This document shows, piece after piece, positions 1-61,544 of a stretch of 64,000 bases of DNA. The notes below the pieces were generated by a model. It searched no databases, was not told where the DNA came from, and saw nothing but the letters and a program-made list of their open reading frames with translations. Each line of letters begins with the position of its first letter. Position 1 is the stretch's first letter. A program made the translations under genes and the position numbers. Origin of the DNA: Metaphire vulgaris (Eukaryota; Annelida; Clitellata; Crassiclitellata; Megascolecidae); NCBI GenBank assembly GCA_018105865.1, contig CM030856.1, positions 3,945,720 to 4,009,719 on the forward strand, written 5' to 3'.

Positions 1-56
1 TTGGTATCAGCTGATAATTGGCACAATCTCATGCATGCATATACATATTTGCTTAC

Positions 57-25445
<25,389 letters not shown>

Positions 25446-25950
25446 CTCGTTAGGCCTAAGTAAACTTTATATCCGCCTTCAGTTTACTCCATTTGTCGAA
25501 TAAACAGCGTCTAATCTCGCCTTCAAATGTCGTCAAAGACAATCGCGACAACTGAAAATTTCACAATGAAACTCTTTCGGCAAACATGCTTCAAGCATTC
25601 TGCTGCTTAAATGATAAAACTGTCGAAGACTGCACACAAGATAGGGTCTACTCGTTTCATATTACCTACCTACAATGCTAACAGTACGTTTTCACGTAGG
25701 ATGTATCAGCAAGATTCAGCATTTCACTTTACAAGGAAGTAACCTACATTCCAATATCACGCTTCACTGATGTTCAAACGCACGTAAAATATCACGCGTC
25801 GTGAAACCTACCAAGGCGATCCAAATACAAAGAGAGGCACACACAGGCTCAAGCAACGAGTCAGTTGACTCAAGTTGCTTCAACAGATCGACAAGACCAC
25901 TTCTTTATAATTTTTCACTTCGTTTGCGCGGCCGCAGTGAGGAGTTTGTC

Positions 25951-26148
25951 CAGGGCCATATTAAGGCGGGGGCTGTAGCCCCCCGGCCCATCATGAAAAT
26001 AGGCCCACCGATTTTCGAGATAACCTTTTTTGCTTGTCAGCACGATTTGGAAGGGAGATAACCTTTTTTGCTTGTCAGAGATTTTGTTATAGGCGACGGC
26101 CTTTTTTTCTCAGCCCCCTCGGTCCACTCGGACCTTAATCCGGCCCTG
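25951..26148. mobile_element. hAT-like MITE, CAGGGCC family
   Basis: Ends CAGGGCCATATTAAG and CTTAATCCGGCCCTG with a perfect AGTTTGTC duplication on each side. Contains ACCTTTTTTGCTTGTCAG twice. Confidence 0.85.
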
Positions 26149-26212
26149 AGTTTGTCGTGCATAAAAACATTAAATCTATGAGCTTAAATATTTTGGGGGC
26201 GGAAGATGGCAG

Positions 26213-26431
26213 CAGGGCCGCCGAGAGAAATTCCGGGCCCGGAACAAAAAAATTTGCAGGCCCTTAAGAAAAAATTATCAAGTCTCCGAAAAACTTGACA
26301 AGCAAAAAACGTTGTCAATTCTCAAAAAACACCCTGACAAGCAAAACCCTTATCGTCACCGGATCTGGGCCCCTGAAAACTCCATGGGCCCCGGTACAAT
26401 GTACCGGCTACACCCCCTCTCCTCAGGCCTG
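26213..26431. mobile_element. hAT-like MITE inserted in a tRNA-like SINE
   Basis: Starts CAGGGCCGCCGAGAGAAATT, ends CTCAGGCCTG, with a perfect GATGGCAG duplication that splits the start of the SINE at 26432. Confidence 0.85.
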
Positions 26432-26575
26432 GATGGCAGAGTGGGTTACGTGCTGAAGCGTCAGGCTGACGGAGCGGGTTCAAGCCCCGTTAGTGCCCCT
26501 ATAGTGGCTTTCACACAGACAGTAAGGCCTTCTAAACCACTTTAAATCATGCTAAGTTCAAGTTCAATATAGTCT
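26432..26575 (+). mobile_element. tRNA-derived SINE (best copy)
   Basis: GATGGCAGAGTGGGTTACGT (A-box region) and GCGGGTTCAAGCCCCG (B box), then the tail GTGGCTTTCACACAGACAGT and AAACCACTTTAAATC. Pol III-type internal promoter layout. Confidence 0.75.
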
Positions 26576-26944
26576 TTAAATTGTCTTACTAGTTACGAGA
26601 CCTACTGTCAGGGCGCAATTTGTAGGGGGAAGGGGGAATTTTCCACCACTGCCCAACTACATCCCCTACTGCTACATTCCCCTGCTACATCCCCCACTGC
26701 TACATTTCCCCAAGAACTACATCCCCCAAGCTCGACATACTGCTCCAGGTCACAAATCGCACCCTTTCTACTCACCTACTGTATGTGTGCCCCTATGGCC
26801 TAAGCTTAAAATTTTACGGATTATACTATTCGCCTAGTTGACAAATCGAGCCACGACATAATTTACAGTATAGAAGAGCAATTTCTTGTGTTTTAATTGA
26901 ATTGATAAGGGTTTTTGTCATGTGCGCACTGATAATTCATTAAA

Positions 26945-27143
26945 ACAATTTATAAAACAAGATTAAAAGCCCATCATTTTGACCGGGCTTGCCCACCATA
27001 GACAGTCACCTCAAGACTCAAGTCAGTTTGTCCGGCCAGATATCCTGGATTTGACCTGGATCTTGAACGACTGATTTTGATTGCCGTCGGCTGATGCTTC
27101 TGTGCATTATGAAGTGGCGCTATAGAAGTTTAAGATTAGATAG
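26945..27143 (+). mobile_element. L2-type LINE 3' end
   Basis: CCAGATATCCTGGATTTGAC, CATTATGAAGTGGCGCTATA and GAAGTTTAAGATTAGA as at 3640-4105. Confidence 0.75.
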
Positions 27144-27146
27144 CTT

Positions 27147-27760
27147 GGGCTGTCCATTAATTACGTCAACAAAATAGGGGAGGGCTTGAAAAAGTTTGAC
27201 AGTTGTTGACAGGGGAGGGGTTCAACAGTGTTTAATCTAGACTTCTAGACTCCGGGGGGAAACTGAAAAAGCCGGGGGGAAAACTGACAAAGCCGGGGGG
27301 AATTCTGCTAGGGGCCGCTGTTAGTCCATGTAGTATTCCAAAATTTACGGGGGGATTTGAAATTTCCGAGGGGAAGAGCAATTCCCCCCGGAAACGGCCT
27401 AGATTAAACACTGGGTTCAAGAGAAGTTGACGTCAACAATTTATTTTTTACAAATGATAAAAATAGGAAATTTCATGGAATACTATTTATTACAACGGAA
27501 AAAAGCCTGACAAACAAAAAAGATCAGCACCACCACATTAAGACTTTTGATGAACAAAAGAAAGGGAAAAGGTCTCATCACTGCAAAAATAATAATTATA
27601 ATCTTCCAAAATTTTTAGAGGGACCCGTCACCGGTCTTAGTGGGGGGGGGGGTCAAAAGTTTTTTATATAATTATAGGGGTCACTGAAAGTTAACATTTG
27701 TTGACAAGGGGAGAGTGGGTCAAAAATTGAAAAAAATGTTGACAATTAATGGACCGCCCC
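27147..27760. mobile_element. Harbinger-like MITE carrying a nested hAT MITE
   Basis: Ends GGGCTGTCCATTAATTACGT and GACAATTAATGGACCGCCCC. A CAGTGTTTA-family MITE interrupts it at 27226-27413. The target duplication is unclear (TTG possible). Confidence 0.7.
27226..27413. mobile_element. hAT-like MITE, CAGTGTTTAATCTAG family (nested)
   Basis: Ends CAGTGTTTAATCTAG and CTAGATTAAACACTG; GGTTCAA flanks both sides. Confidence 0.85.
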
Positions 27761-28296
27761 TTGGTAGATAGGACAGACCTATGAAAAAATGCTTAGGCCT
27801 AAGTAACTGTTGTTGCAAACATTTGTAAATGAATTATTTCAGACTTATTCTCTTTGAATTATAGTCTTAATATTAGTGCGCCAACATATGGGTTAGAAAT
27901 TTAATCTTTAGGCTATTCCCCAAGCAGCTAACGATCGTTCAACAGCAAGGTTAGGCCTACCTCGTAGTCCTATACAATGTACACACTGTTACAGGTCTAG
28001 TTAGTCTTAAAACGTTTAGCTGATTGTATCTACGCTGTTGGCTTATAATTTCTCCAGACAAGTATTGCCATTGTCATCTGGGCCTAAATCGAGTCCAGTC
28101 ATAGACTCATAGTGCCGATGATCTGAGCGTATATTGCGAAAGCCTAGGGTGCCTAAAAATTGGCATTGCTCGATACAAACTCAATACAAACTAGCAGCAA
28201 ATCAGAACTCGCCTTTCTTAGCGTAATGCTTTGGAAATTCCAGCTAAAATAGCATCCAATGAATTAACATTCTAACCATCTTGATCGTTTGTCTTG

Positions 28297-28478
28297 CAGG
28301 GGCGTAGCGACGGGGAAGGGTATATCGGTATATATACCCCCCAAATCAGATCAGTCTACCTTAAAGTTTTTTATGTAATTTTTATGTGGTTATATGTAGT
28401 TTATATGGTTCATAGTTAAGGTTTATACCCCATTCAATATTTATACCCTCCCAAATCAAATTCCTGGCTACGCCCCTG
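28297..28478. mobile_element. hAT-like MITE, CAGGGGCGTAGC family
   Basis: Ends CAGGGGCGTAGCGACGGG and CTGGCTACGCCCCTG with a perfect TTGTCTTG duplication. Confidence 0.88.
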
Positions 28479-29296
28479 TTGTCTTGGCTTAGACTAACTT
28501 TCAAGTCTAGACGAGCTTAAAACTTTAGTTGAGAAAAAATTCGTCTTTGCTTGAGAAATATTGACTTAATAGGCTTAAGCCTTAAGGAATTATTTTCTGG
28601 TAAGCAGGGCCGGATTAAGCTTTGTAGGTACGTTTCACAAATAAATTAACAGTAGACACTAGACCTAGGCCTACTAGGCAGCCTTATGGCGATGCCTTAC
28701 ACAATAAAAGTCTTTGACATCTGAAATAACGATATGGAAGGATTTTTTAATCTTTGTGATAGTCATTATGAAAAAGACAAAAGTTCAGATAAACGTGATA
28801 ATCCTAATAAACTGCAATATTATATTAACCTAGGCTACACCGGTCACGCAGTATGACGTTATCGACTGTCTGTAACGAAAGCAATACAACAGGGAATTTA
28901 CAGCTCTTGTACTAGCCTACCAGCCTACCAGTGGCGTAACCACGCTTACGGGCAATGCCAGGGTTTTTTTGCTTTCTGCCCGGGTTGAGCAAATAAGCTT
29001 CTTGAAAAATATGGCTAGAGAATTTTATGATTTACCCACGAAGAATCTTGCATCGTCCATTAATCTGCAACGGTGTTTTATAAAGATTAAAATAAACGTA
29101 TATGTAGGATCACCAGTTTCCAGTGATGTTAACAAGGATTAACCACCAAAGGACAAGGACAAGTACCGACCCCCAAGGACGAGAAAAAGGACAGCCCGCA
29201 AGAACAAGGCATGGCTGGCCTCAAAAGCACAAGGACCACAAGGACTGACCGCCAAGGACAAGAATCAAAGACAAGGACCAACCTCTGTCAGATAGA

Positions 29297-29341
29297 TAGT
29301 GGTTCTCACACAGGGCAGACCCTCCTGAACAGTTTTAAACC

Positions 29342-29419
<78 letters not shown>

Positions 29420-29422
29420 GGC
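29297..29422 (+). mobile_element. SINE tail with long (TTA)n
   Basis: GTGGTTCTCACACAGGGCAG then CCTCCTGAACAGTTTTAAAC, running into about 26 TTA units at 29343-29420. Confidence 0.7.
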
Positions 29423-29601
29423 CTATTATTATAGAAAAAAGGATGGAAGAAAAACAAAAACCATTTCAATTCCAATCACAAAATTACAATGCAATAAAAC
29501 GTGCTAAATTATATTAGTGGCCTAATCTAGTCAACCGAAATGTCGCATTTCAAATACTCGGGTGTTTCTAGTAGCTAATCAGTCGTGTGAGCACGATGAG
29601 G

Positions 29602-29796
29602 CAGTGGCGGCTCTAGGATTTGGCAAGTGGGGGGCCGTTGGGGTGGCAACTTCTAATCATGGGGGGCCAACCATTTGTTGTTTAATGTATGTAGCATTAA
29701 GTATAGGGTCCCAACTGGGGGGGGGGGGGCACTGGGGAGCCAGGCTCTCAATAGGGGGGCACGGCCCCCCCTGGCCCCCCGGATGGAGCCGCCACT
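29602..29796. mobile_element. hAT-like MITE, CAGTGGCGGCTC family
   Basis: Ends CAGTGGCGGCTCTAGGATTT and GGAGCCGCCACTG with a perfect CGATGAGG duplication. Confidence 0.9.
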
Positions 29797-30849
29797 GCGA
29801 TGAGGTCTCATTATAAGATCACTTTGTGAGAACACTCGTTTGACTGGCGCCGAGGGTGTTGCGGGGAACACAAATTCAGGACAAGGGTTTACATCACTGC
29901 CAGTTTCTATGCCTGCATATTCTACCAACCATGGCAGCTTCTATCAGTCTGCATGATCTATCTATTATATGACATAAAAATTTATGCGCAAGCTAAAGAA
30001 GGAGAGTTTTTTAATCTATAGCTATTAATTAAACAAAATTTAAGCGTTCACGCCATTTCTAAACTCCCTTTGCGTAAAGTCATCATAGCAGGCGGACGTC
30101 AGTCGTCAGCTGCCCGGAGCCCACGTTGACTCTACTTAACGAGTTACGACGCTGCAGTCTACTATGCGGGTAAAGCCTTATCAAGTTATCATATTGATTT
30201 GCACTGTATAGGCTACTAGTATAGCAGTGATGGGTCGGTATAGCCAAAGCCCACACACCGATATCGGATATTTCTTAAAACAAATAGGCCTGCCAAAAAA
30301 TACCAAAAGCTATCGGTTCAGTATCCTCCATATTTCTGCTCATGTAGCCTACTACTAATCTACGTTTTCTACAAATATGATCCAACTGTCCTAGTGTGAA
30401 GCATGAATTTGCATCGGAGTGCAAAATAATGAGCATCCTTAACCTGTTTGCGAGAAGTCTAGTGACGCAGACTAGAAGATTTCAAAATTCCCATCGATTT
30501 GATTTGTTACTTTTTACTAGTTTTTAGCAATAAATGTTCGTGAAATTTTAATGTAAGAATCAGAAATTGTAGTCGTGTAATAATGTGGAATCGCTCCGTA
30601 TTCATTTCAGCAAAAATTCTGATGAAGGTAGCGTGCAGTGTCGACCAGACTTGGAACCGGGTCACATTTTGAGACTCGGTGACCCAGTGACCCGAAATAA
30701 AAGTGACCCAGTGACCCAGCGACCCGGTAACCCAGTCATTGGTTCTAATATTTTAATATCTATCAATGACGTCAATTAAACGACAATTAAACGTCATCAC
30801 ACCATAGAATTTTTCATTACATTTTATAACATTCCATAGAGCAATAACA

Positions 30850-31750
30850 CAGACATGGGTCAATTACGTTTTAAGCAATTACAATTACATTACAATTATA
30901 CGGATTTTTGTCAATTACAATTACAATTACAGCCAATTACATTGGGACCAATTACAATTACAATTACAAACGTGTCAATTACAATTACAATTACAATTAC
31001 TTTTCATTCCTCTTTCTGCTTCTTTTAAAAAACTTAAGTGTCTAAAATAATTAACATAAATTAGTTCAACAAATTCATATGCTATGGCCTATTTAAAAAA
31101 CCGTAACACAAAGTTTCACAAACCCGCAAATGAGTCAACAAATTCGAAGTAGCCTTTTTCGAGCATGACACTAATTCACCACACAACCAGCACTTCACTT
31201 TAACATTTGCATTGGAAACAGCATTATTAAAGTCATCAGACTTTTCAAAATAATTCCATATTACTCCTGCTTGATTTACGCTCATCGTTACTGGCATTAA
31301 ACTTTTATTCACAAAAAAAGCGCAGCCGCAGAACACAGGAAGCAGACATATGATAAGCTGGTTCCCTTCCAATTTGAAAGGCAGTAAAAAGTAAATGCCG
31401 GTAAGTAAATGTTTGCATGGCAACTGACCAGAGCAGTGAGTCCATTTACCAATAATTAACCGTTGTGCTTTGACAATTCACTAACCATCCAATGTATTCA
31501 CTGACATACATTCATAGACTGACAAGACTTCGGCTCATACATGCTAATACGCTATTAGAACTTATAAAACTCACATTCCTGTAATTGGGTAAATCAATTA
31601 CAATAGCTCAATTACAATGGCAATTACACACATTACAATTACAATTACATGTAATTGAATTTTCCACAAAAATTACAATTACAATTACATTGGCAAAATG
31701 TAATTAATTACAATTGAATTACAATTATAATTGTAATTGACCCATGTCTG
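30850..31750. mobile_element. hAT element with AATTAC arrays and a BED-finger remnant
   Basis: Ends CAGACATGGGTCAATTAC and GTAATTGACCCATGTCTG, with a perfect CAATAACA duplication at 30842-30849 and 31751-31758. Subterminal tandem AATTAC/GTAATT units on both sides. The centre encodes a BED zinc finger on the minus strand. Confidence 0.92.
31115..31264 (-). pseudogene. BED zinc finger, remnant of a hAT transposase
   Basis: Reads 'VIWNYFEKSDDFNNAV', 'VKCWLCGELVSC' and 'TSNLLTHLRVC'. The Trp-x-Tyr-Phe start, Cys-x2-Cys and His-x3-Cys fit the BED DNA-binding finger at the N-terminus of hAT transposases. The catalytic domain is missing; the open frame stops about 11 codons later at 31082. Confidence 0.75.
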
Positions 31751-31801
31751 CAATAACACCAACATCCCTCAGCGATAAAATCAATTACTTGTATCTGTGG
31801 A

Positions 31802-32146
31802 CAGGGATATTTTTACACCCCCTAACACCCCAAAACACCCCCCAATTTGAGATCGACACCCACCCCAAATTTCCTAATCCTGAACATTCCCCAATTCGAG
31901 AAGTAACACCCCAACACCCCCAACTTTATTTCTCTGATGACCTTTTTTTGCTTGTCGGACTTTATTGAGACCTGATAACGTTGTTTTTTTTGTTCTTTTG
32001 CTTATCAGAATTTTTTGAGATCTTATAAGGTTTGTGGGGTTTTTGCCTGTCAGACTTTTGTGGGATGACTTTTTTCCACACTTATTCGGCAGAAACCCCA
32101 AATTTTCCCGACACCCCCCAGATTCACAATCCTAGAAATAGCCTTG
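31802..32146. mobile_element. hAT-like MITE, CAGGGAAATTTTTACACC family
   Basis: Starts CAGGGATATTTTTACACCCC, ends CTAGAAATAGCCTTG; flanks TCTGTGGA and TCTGTGAA (7 of 8). Contains GATGACCTTTTTTTGCTTGT. Related copy at 34958. Confidence 0.75.
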
Positions 32147-32781
32147 TCTGTGAACCTAACTAATATCAGGCACAGTCTCTTCAGCCTTTCCGGTATTGAC
32201 GAACCTGCATGCTTAGCATCTGAAGACGATTTTAATTCATACCGGGTCTATAACCGGGTCTTAAAGATGGCCCGGAGACCCGGTGACCGGTGGACAAAGG
32301 TGACCCGAATGACCCAGTGACCCAGTGACCCAGTGACCCAGTGACCCGGTTCCAAGTCTGGTGTCGACTTTTCAAGAAGCCCATCACAGGCCATCAAAGA
32401 TGAGTTGATCGCGCAGTTCACTGTAGTTAATCTATAGTGTTGGGGACAGCAGCAAGTCGTCAGTGTAGGTATTTAATTGTCGGTTTTCTGTATTTTTCGG
32501 TATTTCAAATACTTAACTCGGTAAAGGTATTTCGAAATATCCGATATCGGTGTCGGTTTTCGGTATACGGACCCACCATTAGTGTGTAGCCTAAATTCTC
32601 GATGGTATCCCTATTCTGAAACCCTGACTGCATGCGCCAATGGCAATGCCACATTTGCAGCTTTAGGCCTAATTAATTAACGGATATAAAATATTTATAT
32701 CTCGATGGGGCCCATCCACACTGGATCTCCATGTGGATCAGTTCTTGGATCAGTTCTCCAATATTTGCTCGGATCGCAGTC

Positions 32782-32782
<1 letters not shown>

Positions 32783-32831
<49 letters not shown>
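32783..32831. repeat. (TA)n microsatellite
   Basis: Perfect dinucleotide run of about 24 units. Confidence 0.98.
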
Positions 32832-32835
<4 letters not shown>

Positions 32836-33065
32836 AAGTAACTTATCTTTATCTATTTATTACAAACATCCAAATTGTGATAATTAATATTTGGTCTTTG
32901 TATAAATTTATTAACTTTTACGAAATCATCAATAGGCCTATCGTCGTTTTAACATTTAGAAATCTACAGACGTGGATTCGACAAAATGTTTGAACATCAG
33001 AACTAACAATTCATCTAGCTGCAATTCGTTCAAAATACTTGCATGGGCCTACAGCAAAGTTTCAT

Positions 33066-33071
33066 TTTATT
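33066..33071 (-). promoter_or_regulatory. Candidate polyadenylation signal of active CA gene
   Basis: AATAAA on the minus strand, 107 bases downstream of the stop codon at 33178. A (CT)n run separates it from the stop. Confidence 0.45.
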
Positions 33072-33074
33072 CAC

Positions 33075-33076
<2 letters not shown>

Positions 33077-33112
<36 letters not shown>
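33077..33112. repeat. (CT)n microsatellite in the putative 3' UTR
   Basis: Perfect CT run between stop codon and AATAAA of the carbonic anhydrase gene. Confidence 0.95.
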
Positions 33113-33114
<2 letters not shown>

Positions 33115-33177
33115 ACGTTTTGCTAAACATATCTACCGTTGAATAATGGATGATTCAGTTAATTGGCGGCTTTTTAA

Positions 33178-49177
<16,000 letters not shown>

Positions 49178-49272
49178 AGTCTTTGCGGGCGACGAAACGA
49201 ACAAACGAACGAAATCTTCTCCTAGATCGCTTTCCAGATGTCAGAACAAACTTTTTCAGTTCATTTGAATCG

Positions 49273-49281
49273 CTTTTAAAG
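49273..49281 (-). promoter_or_regulatory. Possible TATA-like box
   Basis: CTTTAAAAG on the minus strand, about 100 bases upstream of the signal-peptide ATG. Weak evidence by position only. Confidence 0.2.
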
Positions 49282-50694
49282 AGCGAAAGACTTAGCAAAC
49301 AACACAGGCGCCATCGACTGGTTAACGCTGAACCGATCGCGAGGCAAACAGTCTTAGCGCTTCTAAAATCTGAAGGTCGTTTGTGACTGTTATGAAATCT
49401 GATTTGCAGACAACACTCGAAAGCAGCAAATTGAATGATAAGCGCACCTCAAGTGCAAGATACCAACGCTGGTCAAACGTGTTCGTTGTTTTAATTCATT
49501 GTAATCAGGTCTTTGCCTATTGGACCTTCGGGAGTCTTTCGATTATAGGTCTAAAACAGAAGCACTCTATCTTATCAATACATAAGTTCAATCAGTGACA
49601 TTCTATATGTCATTTCAGAACAGAATTTCTATTTAGGCCTCTAAACACAGTCACGTTATCCGTTCTTCTGGACAGTAGCGGTTTCACCATGTTGATGACT
49701 GAGGATGCATCCCCCACCGGAGTTTTTTGCTTGTCAGCATTTTCCGGCAAGGTTTATTAGGCTAACATTTAGTGGTCAAAACACTAAGAAGAATGACCTG
49801 TTTTTCTCTCATTTCTTTGTTTTATTTTGCATCCCCCACCAACTTCCTATAATTTTTTTCATCCCTCCTTCCGTGGCGACATTGGAGATTCCTTACCATA
49901 TTTTTCTGGTAGGTGGTCTGGGGTAGTTTCACGTATTCAGCCACTCTTCTCTGGACATGATTTCAAAACTGATTGAGTTTCATTTATGTCGATTCTGGCG
50001 TCAACGCTTTCTGTTATCCCTATATGCCTAGCCTGTATACCTATGATCCTAGAGTCGTTACCTAAATGATCTCCACATTGATTTCTCTAATTTTTATTAA
50101 TGATGCGTATTTAAAATCTTCCTCGTTCGACTTCCCTCGGATACGCGAAACGATTACAATATTAGGCCAGTTAGGCAAGACTTCGAGACTAAGGGGTAAC
50201 TGTGCATCGATTCTGGCGTGCAGCATAGGCCTACAATGACACACACACACTTAATTTTTATCAGCGTATTTAAATATTCCTCTCGTGTCGATTACAATAT
50301 TAGGCCAGTTAGTCTTCAGATCTAGTTTGAAGCCTACAACGGTCGTTCTAAGATCTATCAGGTCGTTCTAATAAATCTGGAGACCGTAAGCAACGATACA
50401 CCGTTCTTTACTTGGAACACGGACTCGTGTCCGCTCGGAACCAGTGGCTTTTACAGTAGGCCTAGTTGTGTTCCTCAGTGCGAAAACAATTTAACATTAC
50501 AAGTTCTAAATAACATGTGTCGTTGAGACGAGAGCATCAACAGACTCAGAACTGACTGTGTGAAGCTGTGAACACAGCGAGTTTGACAAAGGCTGACAAC
50601 GCCGACTGACAAGAGTTTATTATTTCGCGTCTTAGTTCCCGTTAGCATCCTTAATCTGCACTTATTACGACACTAAGTCAATATAATCAGATCA

Positions 50695-51165
50695 TAAGAC
50701 ATTCTACTTACACAATTATTCATTGCCTTTGATGATAAAACCTCTTCTGGGTCACTAGAATATTTATCCGTTTGTCTGGAAAATGTTCAGTCTTGGATGT
50801 TTAGTAATAAACTTGCATTAAACCCTTCAAAAACTGAGTTTTTACATCTTGGTACGTCTTTTAATTTAAGTAAATTTGAGGACATGTATTCCTTTAAATT
50901 TGACAACATTTCAGTTAATCAAAGTCAGTCTGTTCGCAACCTAGGTGTAATATTTGAAAAAAACCTGTCTTTTAATGATCACATAAATAAGGTTAGCAGA
51001 GCTGCTCATTTTCAAATCAGAGATATTCGACGAATTCGTGATCTTGTGCCGAAACCTGCTCTGATTCCTCTTGCCAATGCCCTTGTCAGCAGTAGGCTGG
51101 ATTATTGCAATTCCCTTTACAATGGTATGGCCAAATCTAATATACAAAAACTTCAAAGGTAAGAT
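50695..51165 (+). pseudogene. CR1-type LINE reverse transcriptase fragment
   Basis: Reads NVQSWMFSNKLALNPSKTEF, SVRNLGVIFEKNLSFNDHIN, and ALVSSRLDYCNSLYNGMAKS, the region after the YADD box. Both ends are truncated; a MITE-like CAGGCCCGCCAG sequence follows. Confidence 0.85.
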
Positions 51166-51429
51166 CAGTGATGGGTCTCTCTAAAAAGTTTAGAAGGTCA
51201 TTATTTTTGCGGCGATGCCGCGATGACTATTTTTCTCTTTCCTTCAGGCCCGCCAGAAATAGGGGTGCAGGGGGTGCAGCTGCACCCCTGGACAATGTTG
51301 GGGGTGCAATGCACCCCCTGGAAAGATGATGGTCTGCACCCCTCTGCACCCTGTATCCTGAAATACAGGGGTGCAGAGGGGTGCAGAGGACCTTTTTTGC
51401 TTGTCAAACTTTTTTGAGGTAAAATTGAG

Positions 51430-51688
51430 CGTCAATTAACTTTTTTTGCTCTGCTTTCCTTTGTTCATCAAGTGTTATAATGTGATGGTGATGACCTTGT
51501 TTTTGCTTGTCAGGCTTTTTCCCATTGTAATAAATAGTATTCTATGAAATTTCCTATTCTTTTATCATTTGTAAAAAAATTAAATTGTTGACGTCAACTT
51601 CTCTTGACCCCACTCCCCTGTCAACAACTGTCAAACTTTTTAAATCTCCTCCCATTATTTTGTTGACGTTATTATTGGACAGTCCCTA
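51430..51688. mobile_element. Harbinger-like MITE fragment, GGGCTGTCC family
   Basis: Right end TTGACGTTATTATTGGACAG TCCC and interior GTGATGGTGATGACC as in 7523. The left end is lost. Confidence 0.6.
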
Positions 51689-51812
51689 ACTATAAGAAAT
51701 CAACGCAAATTTTGGTCACAATTACAAAATAGACGTTTACTAAAAAGAACCTAAGCGAGCACAATTGACCAGCGAACCAAAATTACGAAGACCATTTAGC
51801 TCCAGCCCGTGA

Positions 51813-52247
51813 GGGCCATCCATAAAGTAGCCTGCGTCACGCTTTTTGACAGTTTGTAATCCCCCTCCTGTCACAAATCTCGTATCCCCTTTAAAGCGTC
51901 GACTATAAATTATGTCATGCAGGTTTTATATTTGATAAATTCAGGTTTTTCGTTTAATTTTCAGCAGCGAAGCATAACGATATATATAACTTCCAGCAAT
52001 TGCGACAAATGTAAGCTTAATTGATATAATATTTCATGTACCTAGTATACTATAATTACTATACACCAGTGACATCTCTTGTTAGAATGCATCCATCAGA
52101 AGAGACAGCAAAACATCGCCGCATATTTCCCAGGTTATAATTATATGTACGGAGCGTTAAACGGCAGTTATCTTTACCCTGCCACAAACTGTCACACTTT
52201 CTTAGACATTCACCCCCTCGAGCATGACGTACTTCATGGACGACCCC
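51813..52247. mobile_element. Harbinger-like MITE, GGGCCATCC family
   Basis: Left GGGCCATCCATAAAGTAGCC, right TTCATGGACGACCCC, TGA on both sides. Confidence 0.6.
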
Positions 52248-52367
52248 TGACCGTTGGTAGAAGTCAACCCTGACCGCCGTCAACCTGGTTTGTTTCCCGG
52301 GCACTCGCATGTTCACCGGCGCAGAGCGGAAATTAGGCTCTACATGGTGTGCGAATCGCCTTAGGCT

Positions 52368-52570
52368 CAGAGTTTAATTTAGGCCGTTTTCGGTTGGAGG
52401 GGTTCCGGGGGAATTGCCCTTTTTCTCCAGGAAATTTCAAATTGCCCCGGAAATTTTTGCATACTATAACTATATCAACTTTCAGCGCTCCCCCAAACCC
52501 TCCCTAGCTGACTTCCCTCCGGCCTTGTCAGTTCCTCCCACCCGGAGCCAGGAGTCTAGATTAACCACTG
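52368..52570. mobile_element. hAT-like MITE, CAGTGTTTA family
   Basis: Ends CAGAGTTTAATTTAGGCC and GTCTAGATTAACCACTG with a perfect CTTAGGCT duplication. Confidence 0.88.
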
Positions 52571-53146
52571 CTTAGGCTGATGGTTAGCGCTAGTTCATTA
52601 ATGCCAAGGCGCTATATAAGTGTAAGATTTACGTTTGCAAAGAAATCGAATGAGCAAGACTTAAATATTTTCTTTGTTTTTAAGTTTCGAACGACCCGAT
52701 TGACAACTCCTACATATCTTATCAACCTATTAGACTTTGCTTAGATAACTTAATCTAAACCTTTATGGCTGTAATGCACAAAAAACTGTCAGCTTTAACA
52801 GATCACTTTAAAAGTCTTAAATATTGAACTGCTTTGGTCTAAAAGTGAATCTATAAACTCTAATGCCTTAAGGTGATTATAGTAATTGCAATTTAGTAAA
52901 ATAGCTAATTGTCTTTAAATAAGTTCAATAAATCAATTTACGGCCGTGATAAATAAATGACGAATAAGTCAGTAAGGATTTAGATGTTTCAAGCAGATAT
53001 CGAATCGTCAGCGAAGGCAAACCCTTCGAAAGAAAAGCTACAACGTGCATCTGTTGTCTATCACTGACATCTTACGACTCATTCGAATTACAAATTACGA
53101 CCTCCTTGTAACTGCTTTCGCATCTTTCGAACCCAGAGATACGATT

Positions 53147-61521
<8,375 letters not shown>

Positions 61522-61544
61522 CTGGCAAACGAGTAAGAAAGTAG

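Larger units (their letters stand above)
30647..32360. mobile_element. hAT-like element with GTGACCC subterminal arrays
   Basis: Ends CAGACTTGGAACCGGGTCAC and its exact inverse; perfect GTGTCGAC duplication at 30639-30646 and 32361-32368. Tandem GTGACCCA units lie inside both ends. No transposase of its own; it hosts 30850-31750 and 31802-32146. Confidence 0.9.
30225..32579. mobile_element. Outer hAT-like element of a nested set
   Basis: Left CAGTGATGGGTCGGTATAG with CCGATATCGGATATTTC; right the inverse GAAATATCCGATATCGGTG with ATACGGACCCACCAT. The target duplication is weak (TAGTATAG versus TAGTGTGT). Two further elements are inserted within it. Confidence 0.6.
25446..33177. other. Intergenic region between RPTP and carbonic anhydrase
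   Basis: No coding exon recognised. Filled with the hAT, SINE and LINE copies listed separately. 27780-28290 and 29830-30220 show nothing I recognise. Confidence 0.6.
49178..53146. other. Region between the two CA genes
   Basis: Includes the presumed promoter of the active CA gene and the 3' flank of the upstream CA gene. Repeats are listed separately. 49930-50690 and 52620-53080 hold nothing recognised. Confidence 0.5.

Noticed and set aside
26432..26500. A functional tRNA gene
   Set aside because: The A and B boxes are present but no clean acceptor stem or anticodon arm could be paired, and the sequence continues into a SINE tail found elsewhere.
29653..29928. Minus-strand 91-residue frame
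   Set aside because: It runs through a hAT-like MITE.
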